Assembly: GCF_028554725.1 (NCBI RefSeq)
Contig: NC_071667.1
Coordinates: 73,454,001 to 73,518,000, forward strand
Source: Zeugodacus cucurbitae
Lineage: Eukaryota > Arthropoda > Insecta > Diptera > Tephritidae
Length of the DNA stretch: 64,000 nucleotides
Reading direction: 5' to 3'
This document shows positions 50,936 to 63,500 of the stretch, in pieces. Both the position numbers and the translations under genes were made by a program. The notes under the pieces were generated by a model. It did not search any database, was not told the DNA's origin, and was given only the letters and a program-made list of their open reading frames with translations. Position 1 is the first letter of the stretch, and every line of letters begins with the position of its first letter.

Positions 50936-53900
50936 AAGAAAAATTAGCACAATGGCAGCCACAAAGCATAAGAAATTCAAACATTCTTCGCATGGAAGTC
51001 GACATTAGCGACCTAATCGCTACAATTGAGCCTTATCAACCACAGGCACAGCAACAACGGCTAATACCGAATGTAGCGAAAAATGCGAATTACCAGCTTT
51101 TTACATACATAAATAAGCTTGAGCAGCAAATTATCGCATTCATTCAATCCACCAAAGCAACGTTGAATGTTGTACAAGACGCTTGTCAATGCGTGTCTAT
51201 AGCAACGGTGAGTTACGCAGCACAATATTGACAGTGACAGCAACAATTGCTGGCACTAGAGTGCAGGTTACTAGGTCGTCGTCACACACATACACACACA
51301 CGCACACAAAAAAGAAGAAATATTATTTGTTTGCGCAGCGTTGCGATTCAAAATGCTGTCGATGTTACTTCCGCTGATTTTGTCGTTGATTTGTTGATAC
51401 TTTTGCTCCCGTAACAGCCGTTGTTGTTGGCTTTAGCTGTAATCACAATATATTTCCATACAAACACAAACACATACACATTCACCCAACAATTGGTGAC
51501 AGTTCAGTGTTGGTTGCGCTCAATAAAACAGCAAATCATGGAAACAACAGTTGCTACCGCCGCCATTGTTGTTGTAGTTGTATTTCGCTTGCGTTGGCAG
51601 CGCGTTTGGCAGTCACAGTTAATCTTTATTTCCGTTTCACATTAAATATGGACAAATGTGCTCTGACAGCTAAATTCCACTTTAGTGGCTACAATTTTTT
51701 TTTGCTACATTCCAGCTAACATTGTTGTTGTTGTTGCTTTGGCTTTTTTGCTCACAACAACAAACGTTACTTTGGTTATGTTGTGGCAAGCGTAAATAGC
51801 GGTTTATTTAGCAAGTTAAGCGTTTGGTTGGGCACAGCTAAATTCGATATAAATACATACATACATATATCTATATCCCTATATATACATATATCTATAT
51901 ATAAATTCCCACACACAATTTAATGATATACACATGCATGTGTGTATTCGCGCGCTGGCATGTGTCTCTGCGTTTGACGCCATCTTATTTGTCTCTAAGC
52001 TTGTCTGTCGAAATATTTGCCGCTTTATCTTTCACTTCAAGCTCGACCGTGGCTTCCGTTGACTGGCTTTTGTGCGTATACATATATATGTTTACATATG
52101 TATATATGTGCATATGTATCGCACATCTGTCAGTCTGCTTAGTTTCCTAGCCATTTGACTGTCTGCAAATCTAACTGTCTGTCTGTCTATCTCTCAAGTG
52201 CATATCCTGCTTTGGGGATTTATTCGTGAATGCTTTGACATACTCAATCTGCACTCACGCACACACTCCATCACACATTCGCTGGCGCTTTGCTATCAAA
52301 ATCTAAGTGTGTACATATGTACGTATTTGAGTAAATAATTCTCTGTACGCATCAGCATTTCAGTGGCATACTTGCGCATCAATTTAAAGCTTTATGTGGC
52401 ATGAGCTGCGCTTAAATCACCTTCATGCGTCGCTACTTGCTTTCGAAGATTTACTTTATTTTTAAAGAAGATTCTGAACTTGATTTGACGCAACCTAAAT
52501 TGCAAAGTCAGTTTGAGTATTTAATTTAGTAGTAGGGATATATGTAATATATTTCCATCGTCGTATGCATTATTATACAAGTTACAGTCATTGAAATATA
52601 TTTAATAACTGCTATCGAATTAACAAAGATACCTTCATATACCCGTATCTGCTACGAAAATCGAGGGAAATGTACTCAGAGTCAGAGCCTTGAACAGCTT
52701 TCTGGTCGCTTCAATGGAACGACTTCTCTCTCCAGCAACCAAAACTTAAACATTTTACTTTTTTTCATACTGGGAGGTAATTTAATTATTAAGTCTAATT
52801 TAAAAAGGTCTTAAGAAACCCTTTCAAATAGTAAATAGTGGTTAAGAATATTGGACAATTACTTTTTGAAAATGTTACCCTTGCAAGGGAAAATTATGAT
52901 GATTATATCAATGACTTGCGAAAGAGGGCATAAAGTCAATTGAAAATCATCGAAGATGCTACTGTTGAAGATCGAATGGCCTGAAAACACTTAAATCTTT
53001 TTCATAAACGAAATATTTAATAGCAATCAGAAGAAAATAATAATAATATTATAATACTAACGCCTAGCTTCATCATTTGAACTCCTAGTTATGCTTTCAA
53101 ACATCCCTTCAACTACAAACATATTTTTTGAAAAGTTGGAAACTCAAGTACATACAGAAGATTATACAAAATTGCGCTTTCGTTCTTATTGTCGCTTTAT
53201 ATCTTTTCTCGAATACTTTTATAAAATGTTGCTAAATCAATAGTCCTTATAGTCAGATATCATCAGAGATCGCTAGAAAAAGTGTCGAGATGATACAATC
53301 TCACATTTCTATAAACTGCTTCTAAAATTTATATCCGCCAAAATCTATAAAGTTAACGCACTGAATACCATCGTTCAATGAGTAGTTATGTAGAACTCAA
53401 ACAACTCCACATCGAAAGAAATATATATTTTGCTGAGGTCAAGGAACTCATTAGACGGAAGTATTGGCATTTCCACTCGTCCACCTATACGAGATCTAGA
53501 TAGTAGACATTTATGTAGACATAAAGAGCGTCCGAAAAACCAAAATGTTCTGCTGGATATTATGAAATGTCAAAGTTAGATCTTCGAAAAAAATAATAAA
53601 AATATTTATCGAAAAATACTAGACCTCTTCTAGCATTTGTCACATAAGCTTGACCAAAAGATTTTATACACCATTGAAATCAGAGGAAAATGTAGATTAT
53701 ATGCTTATTTTGGATTTTTTAATATATATATTCTGTAATTTTTTTTTTTTTAAATCCTTTTTTTAAAATATCGAATTTGGAGGACAACTTCGAAAATCGG
53801 AGAATACAATTTTTTAATTATAAGTCAATCTCTCGGAAAAATCCAATATCCGCTGAGTGTTGTACAGTGTAATTAATATTACCGCGAAAATTCCATGCTC

Positions 53901-56900
53901 TGACTTTAAATAATTTCGAGTCATTTAATTTGTCTCTTTTAGACTCCTCCACTACTAACTTTGTAATTTCAGTAAACTTCTTTCCGCCGCTTGACTCAAT
54001 TTCAACCAGTAAAACTCTGCTTTCTATTATCTTTTCGCTTTCATTCAGCAACATATGATGCTCCCTTATGTATATATGCATATCTGCGCTCTTTCAAAAA
54101 TAATAAAGCAAGCAGCAGTACGCTGCAGCCAAAAAATAACAAAATATCCACAAAATTGAATTCACCAAAAAACAAAAAAATTGAAAATCAATAAATTTAA
54201 TAAAAACGCTAGAATGTTTGTTATTGTTGCGCTTTTTATTTCCGCATTCTTATTCGCTTTCCATGGGTCCTTTATTGATTTATACGCAGCGCATACTATT
54301 TCCCTTCATAATATAACATAATAGTAAAATACGATAGCTGCGGGTGAGGAAGCGTTGGAAATATTGTATTCTATGTGTACATGAGTGTGTGTTTCTATTG
54401 AATAACTGTTATTAAAAAACAACAACATATACATATATATTTTATAGTTTTATGATTTTTTACAACACTCTAGTGCTTCACTACTGCAGCACTGCTCGCG
54501 GCGGCGAGCAACTCTGTATATATATATACTTCTAGTTGTAGTAAAGCAGCAAAAGGCACACTGTAGATATACTAGATACTAATATAACATCCCCAAAGCA
54601 ATTTCCGCTTGTCTCGTTGCTATTTTGCATATTATTGAAATAAAATCATATGTTGCTATTGTTGTTGCTGCTACACATAGTTAGCAGTGTGCTGCATGAG
54701 CGGAAGGTTCATATATCTAAATGAATGTGTATGTGTCTGTAGTGGAGAGGAAGTGAAAGTAGCAACGTGCTGCCAGCTTGCCACTCAACGCTTCAAACTC
54801 GCTGTTGCACACACGCACACACATACATACATACGCCATCACCCACAATTCACACTCTCCCAACGTTAGAGCATAAGGGAAACACTATACACTACAACAA
54901 CAACAACAGCAAAACATATCTGTGCATTTTGCCGCTAGTAGGACACCAACCATTGCTCAGCTGTTTCGCTCGTGTCTTATATCAACCAGCTCTCAACGAG
55001 TGCTTTGGGCTCCTCTCGCCGCCGCTGGGTGCTGGTTAATAATTTCATATTTTGTAGTAGTTGCTTCCCATTCGCGACGCTTCAACTAAAAAACACAAGC
55101 TTCTTCATGCTTAGCATAAGACACCGTTATAAGTTATGAGTTAGTGTTTTTATGTCATTAAGCCAGTGTTGCAACGTCGTCGAAGTCACTGTCTACCACC
55201 GAGAGCACTCTCATAATGCCGCATAAGCTCACATAGCACGGCATAGTATATACTGACTTTCACTTCCGCTCGCGTATAAAACAGCGAACAGCTGGCGGTG
55301 TGTATGCGTGGCAAATTCAATTTACCACTCACAACAACAACAACAATAATGGTAATAATAAGCAGAACAAGCAAAGAGTTAGGCAAAGTGCAAAGTTTCA
55401 ATTTCACTTTTTGTTGTTGGTAGTTTTCACTTATTTTTCGTTTACTCAAATGTAATCTTCTCTAATCTTTTCACGGTTAGAGCACCTTATTTAATCGTTA
55501 AATCAGCGCAACTTCCTTCCACAAACAGTGAGGAGAAGACAAGTCTGAGCTTATTCTTATCCTGTTTTCACTTGCTTTGGTGTGAGTTGGTTATGTCGGC
55601 TGCTTACTTGTCTTATCTTCCATGCCTACAGTTGTTGATACGCTGACAATGAATGGCTGCAAAACTTCCATTCCACACTTCGGTTTAGAGTATAAGAGAA
55701 AGTTGGGAGATGAGCATATTAGTTCTGCCAAACCAAAAGTGGTTGGTGAAGAGCCGGTACACTGATAGAAATATTTAAGAAAGTTGAAGGTTTGAGAAAA
55801 GGACGTAGAGCCGCTTTCGAGACACTGAGAAATGGTGTTACCGAACATATGTTACTAAAATCATCAGCCGAAACAAAATCGCCAAACCAATACGTAGACC
55901 CTATTGTCTTTGTGGCTAGAGTCCAAACTCTTCTCTGACTATACCGACTTCTGCAAAGCCCAGCTTAAGCTACATCTGTCAAGGACACCGAACCCTTGTA
56001 ATCTTGGTATAACCCAAATGATGTCTTGGTTCTTTTATTAAGATAAAGCAAGGCCGCTTCCTTTTAGGTTCTGCTTGACCAATTTGTAAATGTTTCATAA
56101 TCCTTAGTAGATGGATAAACCGTGCCTAAGTCAAGATCTTTATATTTACTGTCAATTAAAGAACGCTTCCGAAGTTACGAAGGAGATTTGCTTAGACGAA
56201 TCCGCGAGACTTTTCATAGTCGGCTCTATTTTATGAAAGGGACTCTAATTGAGAATCAGTTAAAAAATTATGCGACAACATCTTCATCTTCGGCTCTCTT
56301 CGTAGGACATATTAACTCAAATTAACAATAAAATAATATTTTCTATTTTCTTCAGTGTATATAAAAAAACTTACACGCTGACCTACTCATCCCCATTCCT
56401 TAGACTCCAACAGCACACCAACTTACCCCAATCACTGCCATAAGTAAAAGAGAAGACCTTCTCCACTCTGCACCTTGACACCCACTTTTATCTTAGCTAT
56501 TATCATTTTGCGCACGCGGAACGAAATGACCTGTTAATAGTGGAATTTTCTCAATTTTCCACAAAATCTTTTGCAACTTATCACAAGCCCTTCAACGGCG
56601 CAGTGGTAAAGCACCGGCAGCAGGAGCCAACAACGTTCAAAGCTCACCGAGGTAAGCGATTCAGCCAAAGCGAGTGACGGCGGTTTCTTTTTTTAAATAT
56701 TCTTCAACGCGCTGCATAAACGGGCAACTTGTATATGTACATGTGGTTATCCGTATGGCACCTGTCTCGTCGTTGAACATTTAACACTATTCACCCTCAT
56801 CAACGCCATCAGCGCTGTAACAGCACAATCAGCGGCTTGAGCTGACGTAGTCAGCAGGTTGCTTGCTACCAGAGCAGCGGTGAAGACTTGCTGCTTGGAT

Positions 56901-57358
56901 ATATGTATGTATGCACAAGTCACTCACTCATACTAGCCAGCCAAACGCCACTTTTGACAAGGATCGCTGGGCGCGTTCATCACGCTTATTCGCACACAGC
57001 CATCACCTTGCCACTGTGCACCTTGCCGCAGACGCTCTCGCATTCAGCGTTGCGTTAAATTGAAGGTTGGAAAATATAGGAAATATACGGAAATGGCAGA
57101 CATAAGCAACCGGAAATACACACATATAATTTAGATTATGTTTATAATGTGAGACTAGACGCAGGTCAGGGAAGTGCGCACAGTTTATGCTTTAAGAGAT
57201 AAAGGGATGACAATTTCCGTCTTGAGTTAAAGGTCTCAAGAGTCACAAAATGAAATCAAGATTTAACTGACTTCGGAAGTCATTTTTTTCAGTCTGATTC
57301 TAAAGTGCTTTGAAGTATAATATTCTTACCTTTTCTACAAATTTTTAAAGCCATGATA
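50936..57358. other. intron segment with microsatellites, no gene recognised
   Basis: CA runs lie at 51284-51308 and 54808-54835, and tatatatc/atacatac repeats at 51855-51905. A CAA-rich tract lies at 54894-54910. No open frame carries a recognised domain. Confidence 0.5.
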
Positions 57359-57359
57359 A

Positions 57360-59605
57360 ACGAATAAGTAAGGGCTAAGTTCGGGTGTAACCGAACATTT
57401 TATACTCTCGCAATTTATTTTTTTAATTTTAATAATATTATGTTATACACATTTTATTATTTATTATTAACCCAAACGATTACCCTCCTCCCGCCCAACC
57501 GACGCGTGGGGCGCAGTCCGCATACGAGCGGAATTTGCCGAGTCTAGAAAGGCAAGAGATTTTTAAGCGTCCGGTTCTCAAACTGCTCAGCTACAGAAAG
57601 AAACATTTCAACAGCTGAGATTTAAAAATATATAAAAACAAAAAGTTAAAAATTTCTGAATATTATTTATTAAGAGAAGACAAAATAGTTTTTTTGATGC
57701 TAAATATTGAGTCAGATGGATCAAATGTGCTGGAATGCGAATTAAAATCATGACATACATATTCGGCAGAATGGTTCATTTAACTCAAAATTTGTTCTAG
57801 AAGATTTTAGAAATAATGGTCTAAACTGCCTGGATGAACGCAATGGGACATTAAACTTAATATCAGACAAAAGGAATGAACTACAAACTAAACCATTCAG
57901 AAGTTTTACTAGAAAAATTATACCTAGCATTTCTCTGCGACTAGTGAGTGTGGGAAGACTTATAAGTTTTAAACGACTAGTATACGGGGGAAGATTCAAT
58001 CTTGAATCCCAATGTAAGTGGCCTAAAGCAAAAAGTAAAAATTGTTTTTGAACGGACTCAAGCTTATCAGAATGGGATTGATAGCTAGGATTCCATACCA
58101 CAGAACCATACTCCAATATAGGCCTTACCAATGTTGTAAAAAGAATTTTAGTAATATACGGATCACTAAATTTTTTAGACCAACGTTTAATAAAGCTAAG
58201 AGCACCTTTAGCTTTTAAGACAATTGAATTTACATGAGAATTAAAATTTAGTTTAGGGTCCATATTAACTCCTAAATCAACAAAGCTAAAAACTTGCTAT
58301 AAACTGAAGTTATTTATTACATAGGGGGAAAGATCAACAGTTCTACGGGAAAAGCACATCGTTTTACATTTTTTAAGATTCAGTGGCATATCATTTTTGT
58401 GACACCAAGTAACTAAATTATTTAAATCCGATTGCAACTCAGTCCTTTCGTTATGAGAAGTATATGATTTAAAAAGTTTTACATCATCCGCATATAATAA
58501 AATTTCTGAAAACTTAATTACTGAAGGTATATCATTGATGAACAACAAGAACAGAATCGGGCCGAGATGACTACCCTGTGGAACCCCTGAAGTGACCGAG
58601 ATGACTACCCTGTGGAACCCCTGAAGTGACATATTCGTCATATATATGGTAAGGTCCATTGAAAGTTTGAAAACAATAATATTAGGTATGTGGGAGCTAG
58701 GGGAAGTTATAACCCGATTTCACTCATGGCACGGAGACATATTATTAGAAAAAAATATTCCCTCTGAATTTCTTCAAAATATCTGAGAGACTTATTTATA
58801 TTTTCGGTAAAAAAAATTAGAAGCACTGAGGTCTTCTTGTTCGATATATGGGGCCTTGAATACGTATGGTCTGATGTCGGCGATTTTTAGAAGGATGCCA
58901 CACTATAAATGCAGTATTTATACAAAGTTCTGTTCCGATATCTTCACTAGCCTGGTACACAGGAAGTAGGCGTGGTTGTGAACCGATTTGGCCTAGTTTC
59001 ATACCATATTATTGGGAAACCAGGAAGATATTATGAACCGAATTTTATTAAAATTTGTCGAGTAGTTTTTGAGATATCGTTTTGACCCATAAGTGGGAGG
59101 AATCAGGCCCATTTAAAATTTTGTATACTATTTTGAGTGCAGCTCTCCTGTACCATCTTTATAATGAAATTTAAGGTTTCTGGTGGTTTTCCTTGCTGAA
59201 TTATAGCATTTTTAGTAGTTTTCAACATAACTATTGTATGGGAGGTGGGCGTGGTTATATACTGATTTCTTCAATTTTCGAACTGTAAAAGGAAGTGGCA
59301 AATTAAACGACTCCTGACAATTTGGTCGATAAAGCTATAGTATTTTACGATATATGAACTTAACCTTCTTATGGTGCCAAGAAACACGTGTACCAAGTTT
59401 CATTAAGATATCTCAATTTTTACCCAAGTTACAGCTTGCACGGACAGACAGACAGACATACGGATTTGAACTTTACTCGTCACCCTGATCACTTTGATAT
59501 ATATAACCGTATATCCAACTCGTTGAGTTTTATGACTTACAAACAACCGTTATGTGAACAAAACTATTATACTCTCTTTACCAGCTTTGCTGCGAGAGTA
59601 TAAAA
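57360..59605 (-). mobile_element. inverted copy B of the TATACTCTCGCAA repeat, split by a CR1-like insertion
   Basis: The plus strand begins gtaagggctaagttcgggtg at about 57367, continues tatactctcgcaatttattt at 57401, and ends ctctctttaccagctttgct, gcgagagtat at 59573-59602. This is the reverse complement of copy A at 46510-47704. Bases 57462-58629 between the two halves are the CR1-like element. Without it the remainder is about 1.08 kb, close to copy A. Confidence 0.72.
57462..58629 (-). pseudogene. CR1-like non-LTR retrotransposon, copy 2, 5'-truncated in the RT domain
   Basis: The minus strand reads SGVPQGSHLGPILFLLFIND and YADDVKLF (58659-58297), TAG after NNFSL, then in the same frame MDPKLNFNSHVN to the C-terminus (58263-57748). 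The 3' end is the same as copy 1 at 17079. By hand the shared part differs from copy 1 by about 14 substitutions and two small indels in about 1.1 kb. Copy 2 lacks the 2-base deletion of copy 1, so only the shared TAG breaks the visible frame. Everything 5' of the GVPQG region is missing, and a 34-bp direct duplication lies at the break (58562-58629). Confidence 0.82.
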
Positions 59606-60448
59606 ATAATTTATTTTCGGATGTTATACCATCAGCAGTGTTCGATTCGCCACTTCTGCTATGCTCTACTTGCTTATCAAATTTTAATTATATTAAATTA
59701 ATATCTAGATTATAAGTGGATACATCATTAAAGTGATAGAACCGTTTGTTATCATATTTATATTGGCGATTAATAATTTCATTTATACCTGTTTATACCA
59801 GTTGACTATTCGTGTTTCTACTTTATAAGTTTTTATGAGTCTAAGACAACATTTTTAGCAAGATCAAGAACTACAAATCGTTTCTATTAAATTCGGTTGT
59901 ATATAACTGTAACATAAACCGTACTATATCTAACCAAAGTCTGTCTCTCTGGCATTTAACAGCCTTCTAAGATTTTTAGATAGGATTTAAAATATGTAAG
60001 CCGGAATATTGAATATATCTCAGACGGTTTCTAACAATCTTTGGTAAAGTGTGCAAGAGATTAATGAGAGCTTAATCTCGCTTCGTTTTGTTCTCAAACC
60101 CGCGTGTCATAGGGCTCCAGTCTATTGTTTTATCCATATATTTGTCTATTTTTTACTGTTTTTGCAAATTTCTTCGGATAGTATTTTAAAATATCTTTGT
60201 ACTATTTTTAAATCCAGAAACAAAAATATTCTTCGGACTACGCTTTAAATAAACTCAAATCTAAACCAATTAAATAGTTACCAGCATGTCTAATTGATAC
60301 TTAATTAAACAAAGTGACTGCTTTATTGCAAACAAACTTTAGCCTTTAAGAAAATCGAGCCAAATAAATAAAGTATTTTTGCTGCAAACACTTGTACACA
60401 TAGAAGTAAATCTATTTTAGAATTTGAAAACTTTCTTCGAGAACTTAC
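59606..60448. other. intron segment next to the Ig1 exon, no gene recognised
   Basis: AT-rich. Includes the gtaagt donor of the exon at 60448-60443 (minus strand). Nothing else supported. Confidence 0.5.
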
Positions 60449-60584
60449 CAACAACTTGCATAATGCCCGTAGCCGTTGCCGTTGAGAAGAGTGGCGCATC
60501 TGCCGTCACTTCGCAGGAGAAATTGCCGGACAAACCGAAGCCCACATTGCGGATGAGCACTTGCGTTGCATTTGAATTGGTCAC
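60449..60584 (-). CDS. Beat-family protein, exon encoding the end of Ig domain 1
   Basis: The exon has 136 bases and opens in phase 0 with GTG after a ctccacag acceptor. It ends in phase 1 at a gtaagt donor (60448-60443). It encodes 45 residues. The block IRNVGFGLSGNFSCEV (residues 11-26) is the E-F strand signature of a Beat Ig1 domain, with Cys24 as the F-strand disulphide cysteine. It is followed by APLFSTAT, a typical Beat strand G region. Two N-glycosylation sequons are visible (NAT at residue 5, NFS at residue 21), which fits an extracellular segment. The matching B-strand cysteine must lie in an upstream exon outside the window. Confidence 0.88.
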
Positions 60585-63500
60585 CTGTGGAGACAAATGA
60601 AATATTGCGATCATTCTCAGTATAATCACAAAAGAGTTCATACTAAAAGCAACTAAATGCAGCTTTACTAACACATATAAGTATATATAGATGTGAGTGT
60701 TTAGTTGAGTGAATAACTAATTGGAAATGAGAATAAAAGAAATTAGTGCAAATAAATTGGTATTTAAAGCGCAAATTACACACACACACAGGCATACAAA
60801 CACAGAAATCCAGCGAGTGAAAATCCAGCTGAGCTAACGGTATATTAAAATAGTTATACGAAGGATGCGGCGCGCACAAAAAACGGAAATTCAAATTTTT
60901 GCCAAATAAACTTTGCGTCTGCTGCGCCAAATGGTAGAAACCAATAACAACAACTAAGCAGTTCAACGTGGGAGCGCAGCCAATGAAATGCTGCTGACTA
61001 ATTACAAATCAAATTTCCATACAAAAGAAATCATTTGTGCGAAAGTTTACAGTTAAAAGCGGAGAGCAGCGAGGTTGGAAGTGCAGAGGACAGACATTCG
61101 TGTTTTTTTTTTGGCAACTGTAAATTACACCGCGCCACAATTTCACCTGCATTATGCACAAAAAGCACTTAAGTTTATTAAATCATCTAAACCGCAGTGC
61201 CGAGGAGAGAAGCGAAAAAGTTCGCAGAGTTTACAATAGTTGGGGACTTCTAACTGTTATTCGCCTCCATTGTGCGGTTAAGTTAAGCTTTTGGTTTGTG
61301 TATGGGTGTCTGCGTGCTTTAGGGTGTTAGTGTTACTTTGGAGAAGTATAACTATATTTGACAATGTCCAAGGTTAGTATACTATGGCTTATTGTTTGGG
61401 GACATATCACGCAAAGTTTGAAGGTTGTTCCTTATTAGATTGAAACTGATTTTTTTCTTTATATACTTGAGATGTGTTCTAAATTTTATAATACTAAAAA
61501 AATTATTAAAGAAATGCCAGGATGGAGTTAATATCATAGGCTTCATATTATGTTCATTATTCTCACAGCTTCGAACAAAATCACTTATCAGAAAAATTTT
61601 GTCAAATTTATGTTTTTGATTTTAATTTTTGATATCAATGATTTTAAAGCTATATCTAAGAATAATCCATAGATATGATTTTCAAGCAATGGCAAAGAAA
61701 GCCCATCCAATGATTATAGGTAAATGCATAGCTACTCAGGTGGATCTTTTATTAAAAAAAAACTTGTCAAGCCCTACTATTATTTATCTTACTTATTAGG
61801 GAATGTCTCGAACGACTTAGTATGGCGTAGGTGCCTATGTATACTCATCTGACACTTTTGGAGACGTTAAAATTTTAATGGGGAAATTCGGGCAGAAATA
61901 GTTGTTATTAGAATGATCTGGGTCTGATATGTGCCTAATTGACTTCTTTTTTATATTTTAAGATGTAGTTCTAATCTGTCTCAAGATAAATGATCTCTCT
62001 CAACTTGTTCAATGATCTCAAGATCAATGATCTGTCAGCATTTTCAATATTAATTCCATTTTACCTAAGAAATATATAACCATGACGATCCAAGATACGA
62101 TCTCTCTCCCAAATTAATCATCCCAACAAGTGTTCGCTCAGCTACTACGAAACTTTGCTTCATATTTTAAATTCTACAGTAAACTAACCATTCTGAAATA
62201 AAACCAAAAAATAAATTTGTAACAAAAGTCTGTTAGTCTAGCAAAGCAGAAAAATTACCGCTGCCAAGCTGTTCATCTAAAATTGCATACTTAATCAGAA
62301 AAACAAAAAAACAGTCAGCTAACTTGTTCGCAAGCAATGGTGAGCCATCCCACATTTGTGGCGCGTCCATAGTGGCAAAATCTACCCGCACAACTTGAGC
62401 ACGGAGAACGCTGAAGAACGGTACAAATCAGCAAACAACGGTATAATGGCAGACAGATGCAAATGCAGTTGGCAATGTCACCGGCGTACCCTAGCGCCGC
62501 AACGGCGTTGCCATATTTTTCGAAAGAAGCATTTTGCATTTCGCGCTTTGTAATTCACAGGCGGCCCAGATGGAAGAGGGAATGCGCAATGAGCAGGGTT
62601 ATGCTAAAGGCTTAACCGACTAGGCAGCAGAATGAACAAACTTTTTCAATAATCTACCTGCGCAAAGTTACGCCAAAGCAGCTTTAAACCGCGTGCCGCC
62701 TCTCCAACCTGCGATTGGTCACTGTTGGACTCCGTTGCCACGGCTGCGGTGCCATATTGATGGCATTCACTTGCCACACGCAGTTGAACGATGAACCGAA
62801 AAATATATTTTATATAGGTGATACTCTAGCTGGCACAGTACGCCGTACAACAACAAGCAAACGCAGGGAGTACTAACTTTGGTTGGGAAACGCTGCCGCG
62901 TGCTGCTAAATTTAAGCGCAAAGTTTGCATAACAAAAAGCGGGAAATATATACGTATTTTTGTTGTTGTAGCATATTCATTCGTTTGTGTGTGTGTGACA
63001 CTCAGCTTTAGCGGGACGAAAAAGACACGAATGCTGTGCCAGGCAGCGCTGATTGTGCCAATGTGTTGGAATTTCGATACGACGCGCACGAACAGCCTCA
63101 GCTCTGTGGGGTGCTATATGTATGTATGCAACAAATTCAACACCTGATAATAAAGTCAAGTTAAAATACTGGGTCACTTTCGGCGTGGCAATATTCATGT
63201 TTGTTTGTATCCATATTCGGTATGGTTTATAAACGCTGAGGCAGCGTACTTTTGAAAATATTGCAAAAGCCTTGAATGTTCGGGGTATAAGTTGCATGTA
63301 TTCCCATGAAACTCTTACAAATATTGTGTGCAAACGAACGTTGGTTTCATACTTTTGTATTGTGTTTTTAACGCCTTTGCCAATTTACTTTTTGCATAAA
63401 TGATCGTTTGACGGCACTTCTACTTTACTAATATACATACATAGATGTACATATGTAAGTAATCTGTCACATTGGAGTCTATATTTGGCTGTTTTTGCCT

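Larger units (their letters stand above)
5238..60584 (-). other. beat-family (Beaten path-like) gene, 5'-partial, span of the four visible coding exons
   Basis: Four minus-strand exons (60584-60449, 41051-40918, 6837-6504, 5755-5238) join in frame with AG acceptors and GT donors at every junction, giving 373 residues and a TAA stop at 5238-5240. The order is the end of Ig1, a full Ig2 and a membrane-proximal tail, which is the Beat architecture. Beat proteins are neuronal cell-surface or secreted Ig proteins that bind Sidestep-family receptors in axon guidance and synaptic matching (family knowledge). The first Ig1 half and the signal peptide were searched for in 60585-64000 and not found, so the gene continues beyond the window. 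Introns are 19,397, 34,080 and 748 bases. Which of the Drosophila Beat paralogues (I-VII) it matches cannot be settled by eye. Confidence 0.88.
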
